Source: Palleniella intestinalis
Lineage (GTDB): Bacteria; Bacteroidota; Bacteroidia; Bacteroidales; Bacteroidaceae
DNA length: 64,000 nt
Assembly (NCBI RefSeq): GCF_013166595.1
Contig: NZ_JABKKG010000002.1
Location: 1 to 64,000 of the forward strand
Reading direction: 5' to 3'
The notes beneath the pieces are model-generated. The model saw nothing but the letters and a program-made list of their open reading frames with translations. It was not told the origin of the DNA and did no database searches. Positions 53,462-62,786 of this stretch are shown in pieces. The translations under genes were made by a program, and so were the position numbers. Position 1 is the first letter of the stretch, and each line of letters starts with the position of its first letter.

Positions 53462-54403
53462 TTATAGTTTCAGTTTGCCATGCTCCATATTCAGTTTTGC
53501 AAGGGCTATCGTAACCTTGTCACGCTCCGGTTTGTCAAACTTGTAGAAAGGAGAAGCCACAAAGTCGTCATCAATCACGCCAAGCTGCTGGCAAGCGCAC
53601 TTCAATCCCTTCAGATAGCTTGAACCATGACGGCCAATAGTATATATGGTGCGGCTTATCTGCATAATGATACTCTGCAGCTCCACAAGTTTCTCCACAT
53701 CCTTTTCCTTTGCTGCATTGTACATTGCAACATACAGTTCAGGGAACATGTTGGCACCACCGTTGACGCCACCGTTAGCACCCATCATCACACATTCGCC
53801 TGTCATCTCCTCAGGACCGCAGAACATCATGAAGTCCGGATTGACCTTGCGTGCCTCATACATGACACTCTGGAAATAAACACCATTGGCGGAAGAGTCC
53901 TTCAGACCGACAACCTGCTTCATCTTTGCCAGACGGGCAACTGTCTCCGGAGCGAAATTAACCTTCACATGGGATGGCATGTTGTACAGGAACACAGGAA
54001 GAGGAAGCTGTGGCACAAGCTCTTCATAGAACTGAGCCAGCTCAGGTTGTCCTGTCGCAAAATAATACGGAGGGGCAGAGACAAGACCGTCTGCTCCGCA
54101 TTCCTTTGCTATGTTGGCAAGGTTGACAGCCTCAACGATTGACGTTTCTGTGATACATACAAGTATCGGCAGACGACCGTTGTTTATACGGCATGACTCA
54201 CGAATCATCTGTTCGCGGACACTGAACGACAATGACTGCTCCTCACCTGTCGTGCCAAGGACAAAAAGACCATGGACACCTCCTGCAATGAGATGCTCTA
54301 TCAGGCGTTCAAGACTTGGGACATCGACGGTCTCGTTATCAACAAGGGGTGTCACAAGGGGTGGTACAATACCGCTTAGCGGTGTTTTCATCAAATCTAT
54401 CAT
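53462..54403 (-). CDS. DHDPS/N-acetylneuraminate lyase-family aldolase
   Basis: A 313-residue class I aldolase of the dihydrodipicolinate synthase superfamily. GTTGEEQSLSFSVRE (substrate carboxylate loop), YNMPSH (Tyr) and the Schiff-base Lys in VVGLKDSSANG are present, so it is catalytically complete. The family includes DHDPS, N-acetylneuraminate lyase and 2-keto-3-deoxy-sugar-acid aldolases; the context (symporter, fucI) favours a sugar-acid substrate over lysine synthesis. It is the first gene of the minus-strand locus. A -7 element lies about 37 bp upstream. Confidence 0.88.
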   Translation of the reverse strand: MIDLMKTPLSGIVPPLVTPLVDNETVDVPSLERLIEHLIAGGVHGLFVLGTTGEEQSLSFSVREQMIRESCRINNGRLPILVCITETSIVEAVNLANIAKECGADGLVSAPPYYFATGQPELAQFYEELVPQLPLPVFLYNMPSHVKVNFAPETVARLAKMKQVVGLKDSSANGVYFQSVMYEARKVNPDFMMFCGPEEMTGECVMMGANGGVNGGANMFPELYVAMYNAAKEKDVEKLVELQSIIMQISRTIYTIGRHGSSYLKGLKCACQQLGVIDDDFVASPFYKFDKPERDKVTIALAKLNMEHGKLKL

Positions 54404-54439
54404 AATTCAAATAAGTTAGTTATTGTTATAGTTTGATTG

Positions 54440-54447
54440 CAAAATTA
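54440..54447 (-). promoter_or_regulatory. -7 element of the corrinoid/sugar locus
   Basis: CAAAATTA on plus, TAATTTTG on minus, about 37 bp before the aldolase ATG. A TTG at the expected -33 distance is not seen, so a regulator may assist. Confidence 0.5.
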
Positions 54448-54486
54448 ATAATTTTTTCAAAGAAAAACGCATAATCCACGCTAAAT

Positions 54487-54518
54487 TTGTGTTAATTCAA
54501 AAAACTTTTGTACTTTTG
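54487..54518 (+). promoter_or_regulatory. Promoter of trmD
   Basis: TTG at 54487-54489, 21 bp, TACTTTTG at 54511-54518. The start codon at 54526 is only 7 bp on, so the leader is very short or the message may be nearly leaderless. Confidence 0.65.
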
Positions 54519-54525
54519 CAGAGAA

Positions 54526-55200
54526 ATGAGAATAGATATTATAACAGTATTGCCGCAAATGCTTGAACCGTTCATGAACGAAAGCATCTTGGCAAGAGCA
54601 CAGAAAAAAGGGCTTGTGGAGATACATGTCCACAACCTTCGTGACTATACACTTGATAAATGGAAGCGTGTTGACGACTATCCGTATGGCGGATTCGCGG
54701 GCATGGTAATGCAGATAGAGCCTATCGACCGCTGCATCTCCGCCCTGAAGGCTGAGCGCGACTATGACGAAATCATATTCACATCGCCTGACGGAGAACA
54801 GTTCAACCAGCATGTCGCCAACGATTTGTCAATGAAGGAGAACATCATCATCCTTGCAGGACATTACAAGGGAATAGACCAGCGAGTGCGTGACCACCTC
54901 ATCACACGCGAAATCAGTATAGGCGATTTCGTGCTGACAGGCGGAGAACTGCCTGCCGCCGTCATGGCTGACGCTATCGTCAGACTCATCCCCGGCGTAA
55001 TCGGGGATGAACAGTCTGCCTTCTCTGACTGTTTTCAGGATGACCTGCTGTCCGCCCCTATCTACACACGCCCTGCCGAATACAAAGGCTGGCGAGTGCC
55101 GGACATCCTACTGTCGGGGCATGAGGCGAAAATCAAGGAATGGGAAATGGAGCAGGCTATAGCAAGAACAAAAGCCCTACGCCCTGACCTTTTGAAATAA
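54526..55200 (+). CDS. trmD: tRNA (guanine-N1)-methyltransferase
   Basis: About 224 residues. TrmD makes m1G37 next to the anticodon and prevents frameshifting. The SPOUT knot motif is intact ([35 protein letters not shown]), as is the N-terminal [16 protein letters not shown]. An in-frame ATG 18 bp upstream lies inside the promoter, so 54526 is the start. Single gene, not in the usual rpsP-rimM operon. Confidence 0.96.
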   Translation: MRIDIITVLPQMLEPFMNESILARAQKKGLVEIHVHNLRDYTLDKWKRVDDYPYGGFAGMVMQIEPIDRCISALKAERDYDEIIFTSPDGEQFNQHVANDLSMKENIIILAGHYKGIDQRVRDHLITREISIGDFVLTGGELPAAVMADAIVRLIPGVIGDEQSAFSDCFQDDLLSAPIYTRPAEYKGWRVPDILLSGHEAKIKEWEMEQAIARTKALRPDLLK

Positions 55201-55309
55201 TCCTCCACATCAATTTCATGACAAAAAGGCAAAGTGCATATTGTCAAGACATTAAGTATTATCCTTAAAGAAACAATTCACTAAAATCAAAACATAAAAC
55301 CTATATCAA

Positions 55310-56536
55310 ATGAACCTAATAGAACGCTTTATTAACTATACCAAATTTGACACTCAGTCGTCAGAAGAGTCGCAGACTGTGCCAAGCACGCCGGAAAAGC
55401 AGATGGCATTTGCACGTTATCTTAAAGAGGAACTCGAAAATGAAGGCCTTGATGATGTCGAGATGGACGAAATGGGTTATGTCTACGCAACCCTGCCATC
55501 AAACATCAAGAAGGAGGTGCCGACTATCGGTTTCATCGCCCACTACGACACTTCTCCTGACTGTTCAGGTGCTAACATCAAGGCACGCATAGTGGAGAAC
55601 TATGACGGTGGGGACATCGTGCTTTCTGAAGGCATAGTCTCCTCCCCTGCCAAATTCCCGGAGCTGCTGCAGCATAAGGGCGAAGACCTCATTGTGACAG
55701 ACGGCACAACACTGCTTGGTGCTGATGACAAGGCGGGCATTGCCGAAATCATTCAGGCAATGGTATGGCTCAAAGAGCATCCGGAAGTGAAGCATGGCAG
55801 GATTCGTGTCGCCTTCAACCCTGACGAAGAGATTGGTATGGGTGCACACCATTTTGACGTTGAGAAATTCGGATGCGAGTGGGCATACACCATTGACGGC
55901 GGGGACCTTGGCGACCTTGAGTACGAGAATTTCAATGCTGCCGGAGCAAAGGTGACAATAAAAGGTGTCAGCGTGCACCCCGGATATGCAAAGGGCAAGA
56001 TGCTCAATGCCAACATCATAGCAATGGAATTTGCAAACATGATGCCTGCTGACGAACGCCCTGAGACAACAGAGGGGTACGAAGGCTTCTATCATCTCCT
56101 GCACATTGACAGCGGCATTGAATGTGCAAAACTTTCATATATCATCCGCGACCATGACCGGCAGAAATTTGAGGACCGCAAGATTTTCATCAAGAAAGTT
56201 GGAGATCAGCTGAACGAGAAATATGGCGAAGGGACTGTCACTGTCGATGTCAACGACCAGTACTACAACATGAAGGAGAAGATCGACCCTCAGATGCATG
56301 TCATCGACATTGTGCTCCACGCCATGCAGGAATGTGACGTTCCGCCACGCGTGGAACCTATCCGCGGCGGCACTGACGGTGCACAGCTGTCTTTCAAAGG
56401 ATTGCCATGCCCTAACATATTCGCAGGTGGCGTGAACTTCCATGGTCCTTACGAGTTTGTTTCCTGCCAGGTAATGGAAAAGGCAATGAACACTATCATC
56501 AAGATATGTGAGATAACAGCGGAATATAACGACTAA
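55310..56536 (+). CDS. pepT: Peptidase T (tripeptidase)
   Basis: A 408-residue M20-family zinc aminopeptidase that releases the N-terminal residue from tripeptides in the cytoplasm. Metal and catalytic motifs: [58 protein letters not shown] and the C-terminal [22 protein letters not shown]. Full length. Stand-alone gene, 109 bp after trmD, before the terminator at 56760-56817. Confidence 0.96.
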   Translation: MNLIERFINYTKFDTQSSEESQTVPSTPEKQMAFARYLKEELENEGLDDVEMDEMGYVYATLPSNIKKEVPTIGFIAHYDTSPDCSGANIKARIVENYDGGDIVLSEGIVSSPAKFPELLQHKGEDLIVTDGTTLLGADDKAGIAEIIQAMVWLKEHPEVKHGRIRVAFNPDEEIGMGAHHFDVEKFGCEWAYTIDGGDLGDLEYENFNAAGAKVTIKGVSVHPGYAKGKMLNANIIAMEFANMMPADERPETTEGYEGFYHLLHIDSGIECAKLSYIIRDHDRQKFEDRKIFIKKVGDQLNEKYGEGTVTVDVNDQYYNMKEKIDPQMHVIDIVLHAMQECDVPPRVEPIRGGTDGAQLSFKGLPCPNIFAGGVNFHGPYEFVSCQVMEKAMNTIIKICEITAEYND

Positions 56537-56849
56537 TCCTAATGTCCATAATAGCAGGGCTACGAACTCCGTAAAAAAGCATTCACGAAAGGTAACCTTT
56601 TGTTCGGCAAAGGGTTACCTTTTGTATAGTGAAAGGTAACATTTCGCCTTGCCAAGTGTTACCTTTTGCAACACATGCCAACGCCTCACCTTTTGAGACC
56701 TATCTGCACGAATGTTTCACAACGAGAGGTTACGTTTGATTTTACCTGCCACCGATATAATTTATAAGACACAAGGCTGTCCGGCAAAATTGCCGGACAG
56801 CCTTGTGTCTTATAAATACCTTGTATGTAAAAAGCAAACTTTCAGTCAG
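56537..56849. other. Intergenic region with GTTACCTTTT repeats and a long palindrome
   Basis: About 56580-56690 carries AAAGGTAACCTTTTG, AAGGGTTACCTTTTG, GAAAGGTAACATTTCGC and AAGTGTTACCTTTTGC. The terminator palindrome follows. No gene is seen. Confidence 0.65.
56760..56817. terminator. Bidirectional terminator (28-bp perfect stem)
   Basis: Perfect inverted arms around an AA spacer, with AAGGCTGTCCGGCAA and TTGCCGGACAGCCTT at the core. It lies between the convergent pepT and glmM genes. The stem is much longer than a minimal terminator. Confidence 0.8.
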
Positions 56850-58289
56850 TTACACCATAGCATACACAATGTCCATGATACTCTTGCCAAGCTTGTCCGC
56901 CTCGTCCATGGAATGGGCTTCAGAGTAAACGCGGATTATCGGCTCAGTGTTTGACTTGCGGAGATGCACCCATTTGTCAGGAAAATCGAGCTTAACACCG
57001 TCAATATCATTGACTTGCACATCCTTTTCCTTGGCATATTTCTCCTTCACCTGCACCAAGATGGCATCGACATCAGTGTCAGGAGTAAGGTCGATACGGT
57101 TCTTAGCTATGAAATATTCAGGGAATGTGGCACGCAATGCGCTTGCTGAAATGCCTTTATGCGCCAATGAAGAAAGGAAAAGTCCTATTCCTGTCAACGC
57201 GTCTCTGCCATAATGGCTGTCCGGATAGATTACACCGCCGTTGCCTTCACCTCCTATCACTGCACCGACTTCCTTCATCTTTGTAGTCACATTGACCTCA
57301 CCTACTGCCGCAGCTGTGTATGTGCCTCCGTGTGCCTCTGTCACATCACGCAGCGCACGTGTGGAAGAAAGGTTGGAAACGGTATTGAGTGCCGGCAACG
57401 ATGTGCCTTCCTCTTTTGCGTTTTTCTCCATTTCGGAAAGGATGTAGTCAGCGACAGAGACAAGAGTATATTCTTCACCGAACATTTTTCCGTCCTCACA
57501 GATAAATGCAAGACGATCGACATCCGGGTCAACAACTATACCCAAGTCATACTTTCCTGTTTTCATTTCGTCCATAATGCCGGTGAGGTTTTTCTCCAAT
57601 GGTTCCGGATTATGCCGGAAATCGCCGTCAGCCTCCTTATTGAGGAAAGTGTAGCCTACCCCAAGGCGTTCAAGAAGTTTCGGCAGTATGATACCACCCA
57701 CAGAGTTGATTGAGTCGACACAAACATTGAATTTTGCCTTCTTGACAGCTTCAACGTCAACAAGTTTCAGGTCAAGCACGCTCTGTATATGGCGTTCATC
57801 AAAATTTTCTTCTGTGTATTGTCCAAGATTGTCAACATCAGCGTAGTCAAAGGCCTCTGCTTCCGCTATGGAAAGAACCTCATTACCTTCTGTGGCGTTG
57901 AGGAATTCGCCATGACGGTTAAGCAGTTTCAAGGCGTTCCAATGGCGGGGATTGTGGGATGCTGTGATGATGATGCCACCGTCTGCATGTGCCATTGTCA
58001 CAGCAAGTTCCGTTGTTGGTGTTGATGCAAGTCCGATGTTTATAACATCGAATCCCATTCCCATAAGGGTTCCGCACACAACATTCTTCACCATCTCACC
58101 GGAAATGCGCGCGTCTCTTCCGACAACAATCCTGTTTGTAGGCGTATACCTCTCCTCTTCCTGTGTGGATTTGCGTATGAGTGTGGCATAAGCCGAGGTG
58201 AACTTCACGATGTCAAGAGGATTAAGAGTATCCCCTGCCGGACCGCCGATTGTTCCACGGATACCGGAAATTGATTTTATCAGTGACAT
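56850..58289 (-). CDS. glmM: Phosphoglucosamine mutase
   Basis: A 479-residue alpha-D-phosphohexomutase that converts GlcN-6-P to GlcN-1-P for peptidoglycan and LPS precursors. SGIRGTIGG is the N-terminal signature and the catalytic serine is S111 in ITASHNPRHWNALK. The metal loop is DPDVDRLAF, the sugar loop GGEGNGGVIYPDSHYGRDALTG, and the phosphate loop RKSNTEPIIRVYSEA. Its assignment over a general phosphomannomutase rests on length and wording of the motifs. Three bp after the DUF4827 gene. Confidence 0.9.
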   Translation of the reverse strand: MSLIKSISGIRGTIGGPAGDTLNPLDIVKFTSAYATLIRKSTQEEERYTPTNRIVVGRDARISGEMVKNVVCGTLMGMGFDVINIGLASTPTTELAVTMAHADGGIIITASHNPRHWNALKLLNRHGEFLNATEGNEVLSIAEAEAFDYADVDNLGQYTEENFDERHIQSVLDLKLVDVEAVKKAKFNVCVDSINSVGGIILPKLLERLGVGYTFLNKEADGDFRHNPEPLEKNLTGIMDEMKTGKYDLGIVVDPDVDRLAFICEDGKMFGEEYTLVSVADYILSEMEKNAKEEGTSLPALNTVSNLSSTRALRDVTEAHGGTYTAAAVGEVNVTTKMKEVGAVIGGEGNGGVIYPDSHYGRDALTGIGLFLSSLAHKGISASALRATFPEYFIAKNRIDLTPDTDVDAILVQVKEKYAKEKDVQVNDIDGVKLDFPDKWVHLRKSNTEPIIRVYSEAHSMDEADKLGKSIMDIVYAMV

Positions 58290-58292
58290 AAT

Positions 58293-58985
58293 TTATTCTT
58301 TATCTTCTTTGGAATCTTTTCTTTGGTAAGTTATTTCATAATAGCAAGGATAGACACTTGCCGACGCATACTGGTGCCCCTGTGTGGAAGGAACTATGAT
58401 GCGCACCTTTGCAATCTCTTCGTCCTCAGAGGTTTGCCTGCCGACATTAATGTAGCGCAACGGCACAAGCCAGCCGCTTGGCGCAGCAGTACCATAAGCA
58501 GATGTCATGGCTGTTGCATAAAGACTTGTGAAAGAGCCGGTGAAAGAACCGTAAGAATTTGTCACACTAAGTTCTTCCGGTATGAGACTGACGGAATAAC
58601 GGCTGTCCGTATTCGTCAGCTGAAGGGTGTCTGTCAGGATGTTATACTCATTGAAACGGCACAAAAGCACTGTTGTCTCACCATTCTTCACTTTTTCACC
58701 AGGACCTTTACGCACAATCTGCATATAGATGCCTGTGGACTCAAACAGCACAAACTCATTCTTCGCAGTGTCAGTTTTCTCGCCGTTATTTGTGAAATCA
58801 GTCTCGGAAATCACACTAATTGGCTTGTTGAAAACAGATTGTGACACTGATGTGTTTCTTGCAAGGAATTCGGAAATAGCTGCATTTTCCTTCTTCTTCA
58901 TATCAGCGTAGGTCTCGGTGTCATTACAGCTGAACAACGCAAAGACAGCAACTGCGAAACAGAGATTGTAGAGTAGTTTTCTCAT
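58293..58985 (-). CDS. DUF4827 family lipoprotein
   Basis: A 230-residue lipoprotein (signal LCFAVAVFALFSC) of the Bacteroidetes DUF4827 family, which has a fold related to FKBP-type prolyl isomerases. The visible similarity is GPGEKVKNGETTVLLCRFNEYNIL and PSGWLVPLRYINVG; no isomerase activity is assumed. It forms an operon with glmM (3-bp gap). Confidence 0.85.
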   Translation of the reverse strand: MRKLLYNLCFAVAVFALFSCNDTETYADMKKKENAAISEFLARNTSVSQSVFNKPISVISETDFTNNGEKTDTAKNEFVLFESTGIYMQIVRKGPGEKVKNGETTVLLCRFNEYNILTDTLQLTNTDSRYSVSLIPEELSVTNSYGSFTGSFTSLYATAMTSAYGTAAPSGWLVPLRYINVGRQTSEDEEIAKVRIIVPSTQGHQYASASVYPCYYEITYQRKDSKEDKE

Positions 58986-59017
58986 TGAATGATTCTATTA
59001 ATTAAATGTTTATTCTG

Positions 59018-59025
59018 CAAAAGTA
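59018..59025 (-). promoter_or_regulatory. -7 element of the DUF4827-glmM operon
   Basis: CAAAAGTA on plus, TACTTTTG on minus, 33 bp before the start codon. No clear -33 TTG. Confidence 0.5.
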
Positions 59026-59064
59026 GCAATAATTTGCGAATAAACATTTAGTTATTATGAATTA

Positions 59065-60147
59065 TTAGTATTTAAATTCAGCAATGGCGTGTCTGACAAC
59101 TTTTTCTGCCTCCTCAAGAGAGCAAAACAACCTGCCACCGGCAGCGTTCAGATGCCCTCCCCCGTTAAAGAATTGTTCAGACATCTTGTTGCATGGGAAA
59201 TCATCCACCGACCGCAGGCTGACCCATATAAGGTTGTCCTTTTCCGTATCTTCCCGCAATGATATGGAAAGTTTCATGCCACGAATCTGCAATGGCATAT
59301 TGACAAGACCTTCCGCGTCACCTTTAACGAAATTGAATTTCTTCAGTTCTGCACGTGATAATGTGAAATACGCACTGTGACCGTCATCAGAAACCACGAA
59401 TTTCTGCAGTATATGCCCCCACAGACGCATTCGATTCACAGAGAAAGTCCAAAATACATTGCGGTAGATTTTGTCTTTGTTTATGCCATACGAAAGGAGT
59501 CTGGCTATGACATTATACACCTCCGGGTCAGCACTGTTGTATGTAAACGCACCGGTGTCTGTCATCATTCCGCAATAAACGCACGTGGCAATCTGTTTGT
59601 CTATGCAGCATTTACTATCCACATAATCAAAAGTTTGCCACAATCCGTCCTCCTTATCCTTTTCCAATGCTTCTATAACATGGAAAACCATTTGGGATGT
59701 GGAGCACATTTCCGGAGCAGACCATGTCCATGCGGTGTTTATGTTCGGTGAAAGATGATGGTCTATCATTATTTTCTGTGCGCCGGACGAAGAGATTGCT
59801 TTTGACATCATCTCGCCTGTCCTTTCTACAGTATTGTAGTCAAGGTAGAAGATTATATCGCAAATCTTCAGCATCATCTCTGCTTTTTCCTGATGCTTGT
59901 TAAAGCGAATGATTTCCTGTGTGCCGGGAAGCCATTGCAGGAAATCCGGATATGCGTCAGGAATTATTACGGAAACTTCCTTACCCAGCTTTGAAATATA
60001 CCTTGCAAGGGCAAGCGAAGAGCCAATGGCGTCACCATCAGGGTTGTGGTGGCAGGTTATAACAATATTCTGAGCTCCGTATATAAGTTTGCGGAGCTCA
60101 GAAACATATTCAGTTGTCAGTTTGCTTAATGGTGATGTCTGTTTCAA
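59065..60147 (-). CDS. nrnA: DHH-family oligoribonuclease / pAp phosphatase (NrnA)
   Basis: A 360-residue enzyme that degrades short RNA oligomers and dephosphorylates 3'-phosphoadenosine 5'-phosphate. The DHH domain carries ITCHHNPDGDAIGSSLALA, FYLDYN and MIDHHLSPN. The DHHA1 C-terminal domain ends with NGGGHLNAAGGRL. Complete. It is the last gene of the recF-DUF721-nucleotidyltransferase run on the minus strand. Confidence 0.93.
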   Translation of the reverse strand: MKQTSPLSKLTTEYVSELRKLIYGAQNIVITCHHNPDGDAIGSSLALARYISKLGKEVSVIIPDAYPDFLQWLPGTQEIIRFNKHQEKAEMMLKICDIIFYLDYNTVERTGEMMSKAISSSGAQKIMIDHHLSPNINTAWTWSAPEMCSTSQMVFHVIEALEKDKEDGLWQTFDYVDSKCCIDKQIATCVYCGMMTDTGAFTYNSADPEVYNVIARLLSYGINKDKIYRNVFWTFSVNRMRLWGHILQKFVVSDDGHSAYFTLSRAELKKFNFVKGDAEGLVNMPLQIRGMKLSISLREDTEKDNLIWVSLRSVDDFPCNKMSEQFFNGGGHLNAAGGRLFCSLEEAEKVVRHAIAEFKY

Positions 60148-60168
60148 AATTCAAAATATATTTGTTTC

Positions 60169-61092
60169 TTAGAACAGTTTGTTTGGGTATGTGCCATCAG
60201 CAACAAGTGACGCGATTCTTGCCACTGTGTCAGGACGATCCTCAGCGTATGTCACTCCAAACCATTTTGAAGTGGTGTCAAGAACCTTGCATGTCGCTGT
60301 ACCTTCATTGATGAGTTTGTTCACCATCAAAGGAATGAAGAACTCAGACTTCAGGTTATCGATGTTGGCAGGGTCAGAGAGGAATTCCTTGAAATACTCT
60401 TCAGAATATTCGAAATAGTCAGGAGTGAATCCCCACATATTCATAGAAACCGGAGTGTTTTCATCTATTGTTATCCATTCGCCGTCTTCTTTGTTGTCAG
60501 CACGGAATGCCACTTCGCCATTGTCCAGTTTTCCGATTTTGGTACGCTCGACACATGTTGTAAGGTTGCCGTTTTCGTCTTTTGAGCAGATGCCACGTGA
60601 TACTGTTCCATTTTCAGAAAGAGTGTTTCCGACACGGAAACCAACCATAGCGTATTGCCCCTTTGTCCCCTCAGGAAGTTCTGCAAGGAACTTCCCTATA
60701 ACCTTGAATGCGTCACGGTTATAGAAATCATCGCAGTTGATTACACAGAAAGGTTCTTTGATGACATCCTTACCCATAAGGACAGCATGGTTAGTGCCCC
60801 ATGGCTTCTGACGTCCTTCAGGGCAAGTGAATCCCTCAGGCAAAGCATCGATGGATTGGAAACAAAGTTCGCACTTCACCTTTCCTTCGTATTTTGAAAG
60901 TATCTGTGTGCGGAACTGCTCCTCAAAGTCCTTGCGGATTACCCATACAATCTTTCCGAATCCGGCTTCTATGGCATCGTAGATACTGTAATCCATGATA
61001 GTCTCGCCATTAGGGCCGACACCATCTAACTGTTTCAAACCACCGTAACGGCTGCCCATGCCGGCAGCAAGTAGGAATAATGTAGGTTTCAT
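60169..61092 (-). CDS. Nucleotidyltransferase-family protein
   Basis: A 307-residue GT-A-fold protein with the NTP-transferase signature LLAAGMGSRYGGLKQLDGVGPNGETIMDYSIYDAI and a CDDF metal motif (CVINCDDFYNRDAFKVIG). It likely makes a nucleotide-activated sugar or a related phosphoester, but the substrate cannot be told from sequence. Followed by nrnA (21 bp). Confidence 0.85.
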   Translation of the reverse strand: MKPTLFLLAAGMGSRYGGLKQLDGVGPNGETIMDYSIYDAIEAGFGKIVWVIRKDFEEQFRTQILSKYEGKVKCELCFQSIDALPEGFTCPEGRQKPWGTNHAVLMGKDVIKEPFCVINCDDFYNRDAFKVIGKFLAELPEGTKGQYAMVGFRVGNTLSENGTVSRGICSKDENGNLTTCVERTKIGKLDNGEVAFRADNKEDGEWITIDENTPVSMNMWGFTPDYFEYSEEYFKEFLSDPANIDNLKSEFFIPLMVNKLINEGTATCKVLDTTSKWFGVTYAEDRPDTVARIASLVADGTYPNKLF

Positions 61093-61159
61093 AATTGTAT
61101 TTGTTTTTGAGTTATTGTCTATTTGTCAACTTGTCTATTTGTTCGGAGATTATGCCTTT

Positions 61160-61450
61160 CTAAAAGAATCTGACTTCAGCAATGACTTGCGCACCAACTT
61201 GTGCATTAAGCCTGTCCTTGAGCTGTGTGCGCATCATACCGAGTTCTGCCCGCATTGCCGGATTCGTAATTTTCACCATTAATGTCTGGTTCTTTATGAA
61301 TTTCTCTCCGGTATACCTTGCTACAACCGTTCCCGCAACCTCATCCCATGAATTCATAAGGCGACGTTGCAGCAGAGGGGTTTCAAGCCCTTGTGCACGT
61401 AGTATTTCCAGAACGATGTCACTGACGACTTTCTCTTTTTTTCGGAACAT
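61160..61450 (-). CDS. DUF721 family protein (RecF-linked)
   Basis: About 96 residues with the DUF721 pattern (DIVLEILRAQGLETPLLQRRLMNSWDEVAGTVVARYT). It is often found just downstream of recF, as here. Start at MFRKKEK is preferred; an earlier ATG at 61501 overlaps the recF stop by 4 bp and would add 17 residues with no family match, though translational coupling is possible. Function unknown; a role in DNA repair is only inferred from position. Confidence 0.85.
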   Translation of the reverse strand: MFRKKEKVVSDIVLEILRAQGLETPLLQRRLMNSWDEVAGTVVARYTGEKFIKNQTLMVKITNPAMRAELGMMRTQLKDRLNAQVGAQVIAEVRFF

Positions 61451-61497
61451 GCAAGTATGCTTATTTAAATATTGTATATCGTTTGCTAACACTATTG

Positions 61498-62592
61498 TCA
61501 TGACACTTTCCCTTCCGTGACATGGAATATCTTGTGGTCAAGTGTGGTATGGCGCAAGATTTCATCCAAATGGTCGCGGTTTGTATCGGTGATGAAGATC
61601 TGCCCGAACTGGTTTCCTGCCACAAGTTTGACTATCTGCTCCACACGGGAAGTGTCAAGTTTGTCAAAGATGTCATCAAGCAGGAGCAATGGGGTTGTGT
61701 TGCTTGCTGTTTTACGGAGGAAATCGAACTGTGCCAGTTTCATCGCTATCACGAAAGTCTTTGCCTGTCCTTGGCTTCCCTCACGGCGCAGCGGATAGCC
61801 GTCTATCGTCATTTCAAGGTCATCCCTATGAACTCCATGCAAAGAGTATCCTACGGCACGGTCTTTATGCCTGTCACGCCTGATTACGTCCAACAACGGT
61901 CCGCGCTGGCAATGGGAGACATATTTCAGTCCGACAGTCTCATGATTTCCCGACGTACGACAATATATCTGCTGGAATAGCGGTGTCAGCCGTTCTATAA
62001 AATCATTTCTGAATGTGTAAATGCGTTCTCCCTCTCGCGCCATCTCTTCTTCCCAAAGTCCCAAAAGCGCAGCATCCGGCTCGTCCTCCATTTTCAACAG
62101 CGCATTACGCTGCTGCAATGCTGTGCCATAGCGTGTCAAAGCATCCATATATTCAGGTTGGCACTGCGCTATAACGACATCCATGAACCGCCTTCTGTAC
62201 TCACTGCCTCCGTCTATCATCACCGTGTCACCCGGAGACACTATAATAAGAGGTATTAGCCCGATATGCTGCGAAAGGCGTTTGTACTCTTTTTTATTGC
62301 GCTTGAAATGCTTGCGTGTTCCACGCTTCATGCCACAATAAACCTGCTCCTCGTTGCCTTTGTCATCCTCATAAATGCCGTCAAGCATGAAAAATTCCTC
62401 ATCGTGACGAATAATCTGTGAATCGGCAACTGACGAATGGCTCTTGCAGAATGACAAATAATACACGGCATCCAAGATGTTTGTCTTCCCCATGCCGTTG
62501 CTGCCAATCAGACAATTAATATTAGGGGACAATTCAAGTGTTGCCTCCTTAATATTCTTATAATTGATAATTGCCAGCTTCTTAAGTCTCAT
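61498..62592 (-). CDS. recF: DNA replication and repair protein RecF
   Basis: About 364 residues, an SMC-like ATPase that helps load RecA at single-strand gaps. Walker A is in CLIGSNGMGKTNILDAVYYLSFCKSH, the signature motif in EGSQGQAKTFVIAMKLAQF and Walker B in LLLLDDIFDKLDTSRVEQI. The ATG at 62592 (MRLKKLAIINYKN) matches the family; an upstream in-frame ATG at 62622 lies within the promoter region. A good promoter is 19 bp upstream. Confidence 0.95.
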   Translation of the reverse strand: MRLKKLAIINYKNIKEATLELSPNINCLIGSNGMGKTNILDAVYYLSFCKSHSSVADSQIIRHDEEFFMLDGIYEDDKGNEEQVYCGMKRGTRKHFKRNKKEYKRLSQHIGLIPLIIVSPGDTVMIDGGSEYRRRFMDVVIAQCQPEYMDALTRYGTALQQRNALLKMEDEPDAALLGLWEEEMAREGERIYTFRNDFIERLTPLFQQIYCRTSGNHETVGLKYVSHCQRGPLLDVIRRDRHKDRAVGYSLHGVHRDDLEMTIDGYPLRREGSQGQAKTFVIAMKLAQFDFLRKTASNTTPLLLLDDIFDKLDTSRVEQIVKLVAGNQFGQIFITDTNRDHLDEILRHTTLDHKIFHVTEGKVS

Positions 62593-62610
62593 TCTCAAAC
62601 AAATTTGACG

Positions 62611-62641
62611 CAAAGTTAACATTTTTCATGGTAAAAAACAA
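62611..62641 (-). promoter_or_regulatory. Promoter of recF
   Basis: Read on minus: TTG (CAA at 62639-62641), 20 bp, TAACTTTG (CAAAGTTA at 62611-62618). Confidence 0.7.
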
Positions 62642-62681
62642 AAAAAGTAGCATTAAATTTCATTATGTGAGATAATTTCAC

Positions 62682-62689
62682 TAATTTTG
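62682..62689 (+). promoter_or_regulatory. -7 element of the TPR-ribH operon
   Basis: TAATTTTG followed by CG. It diverges from the recF promoter across about 40 bp and is about 100 bp before the start codon. Confidence 0.55.
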
Positions 62690-62786
62690 CGTCCGAATTG
62701 TGGTATATTCCCACAAGATACAAACAGAAAAACGCGATTTCCAACTTTCACAACTACAAGACAAGAAAATAAAAAAAACAAACAAT

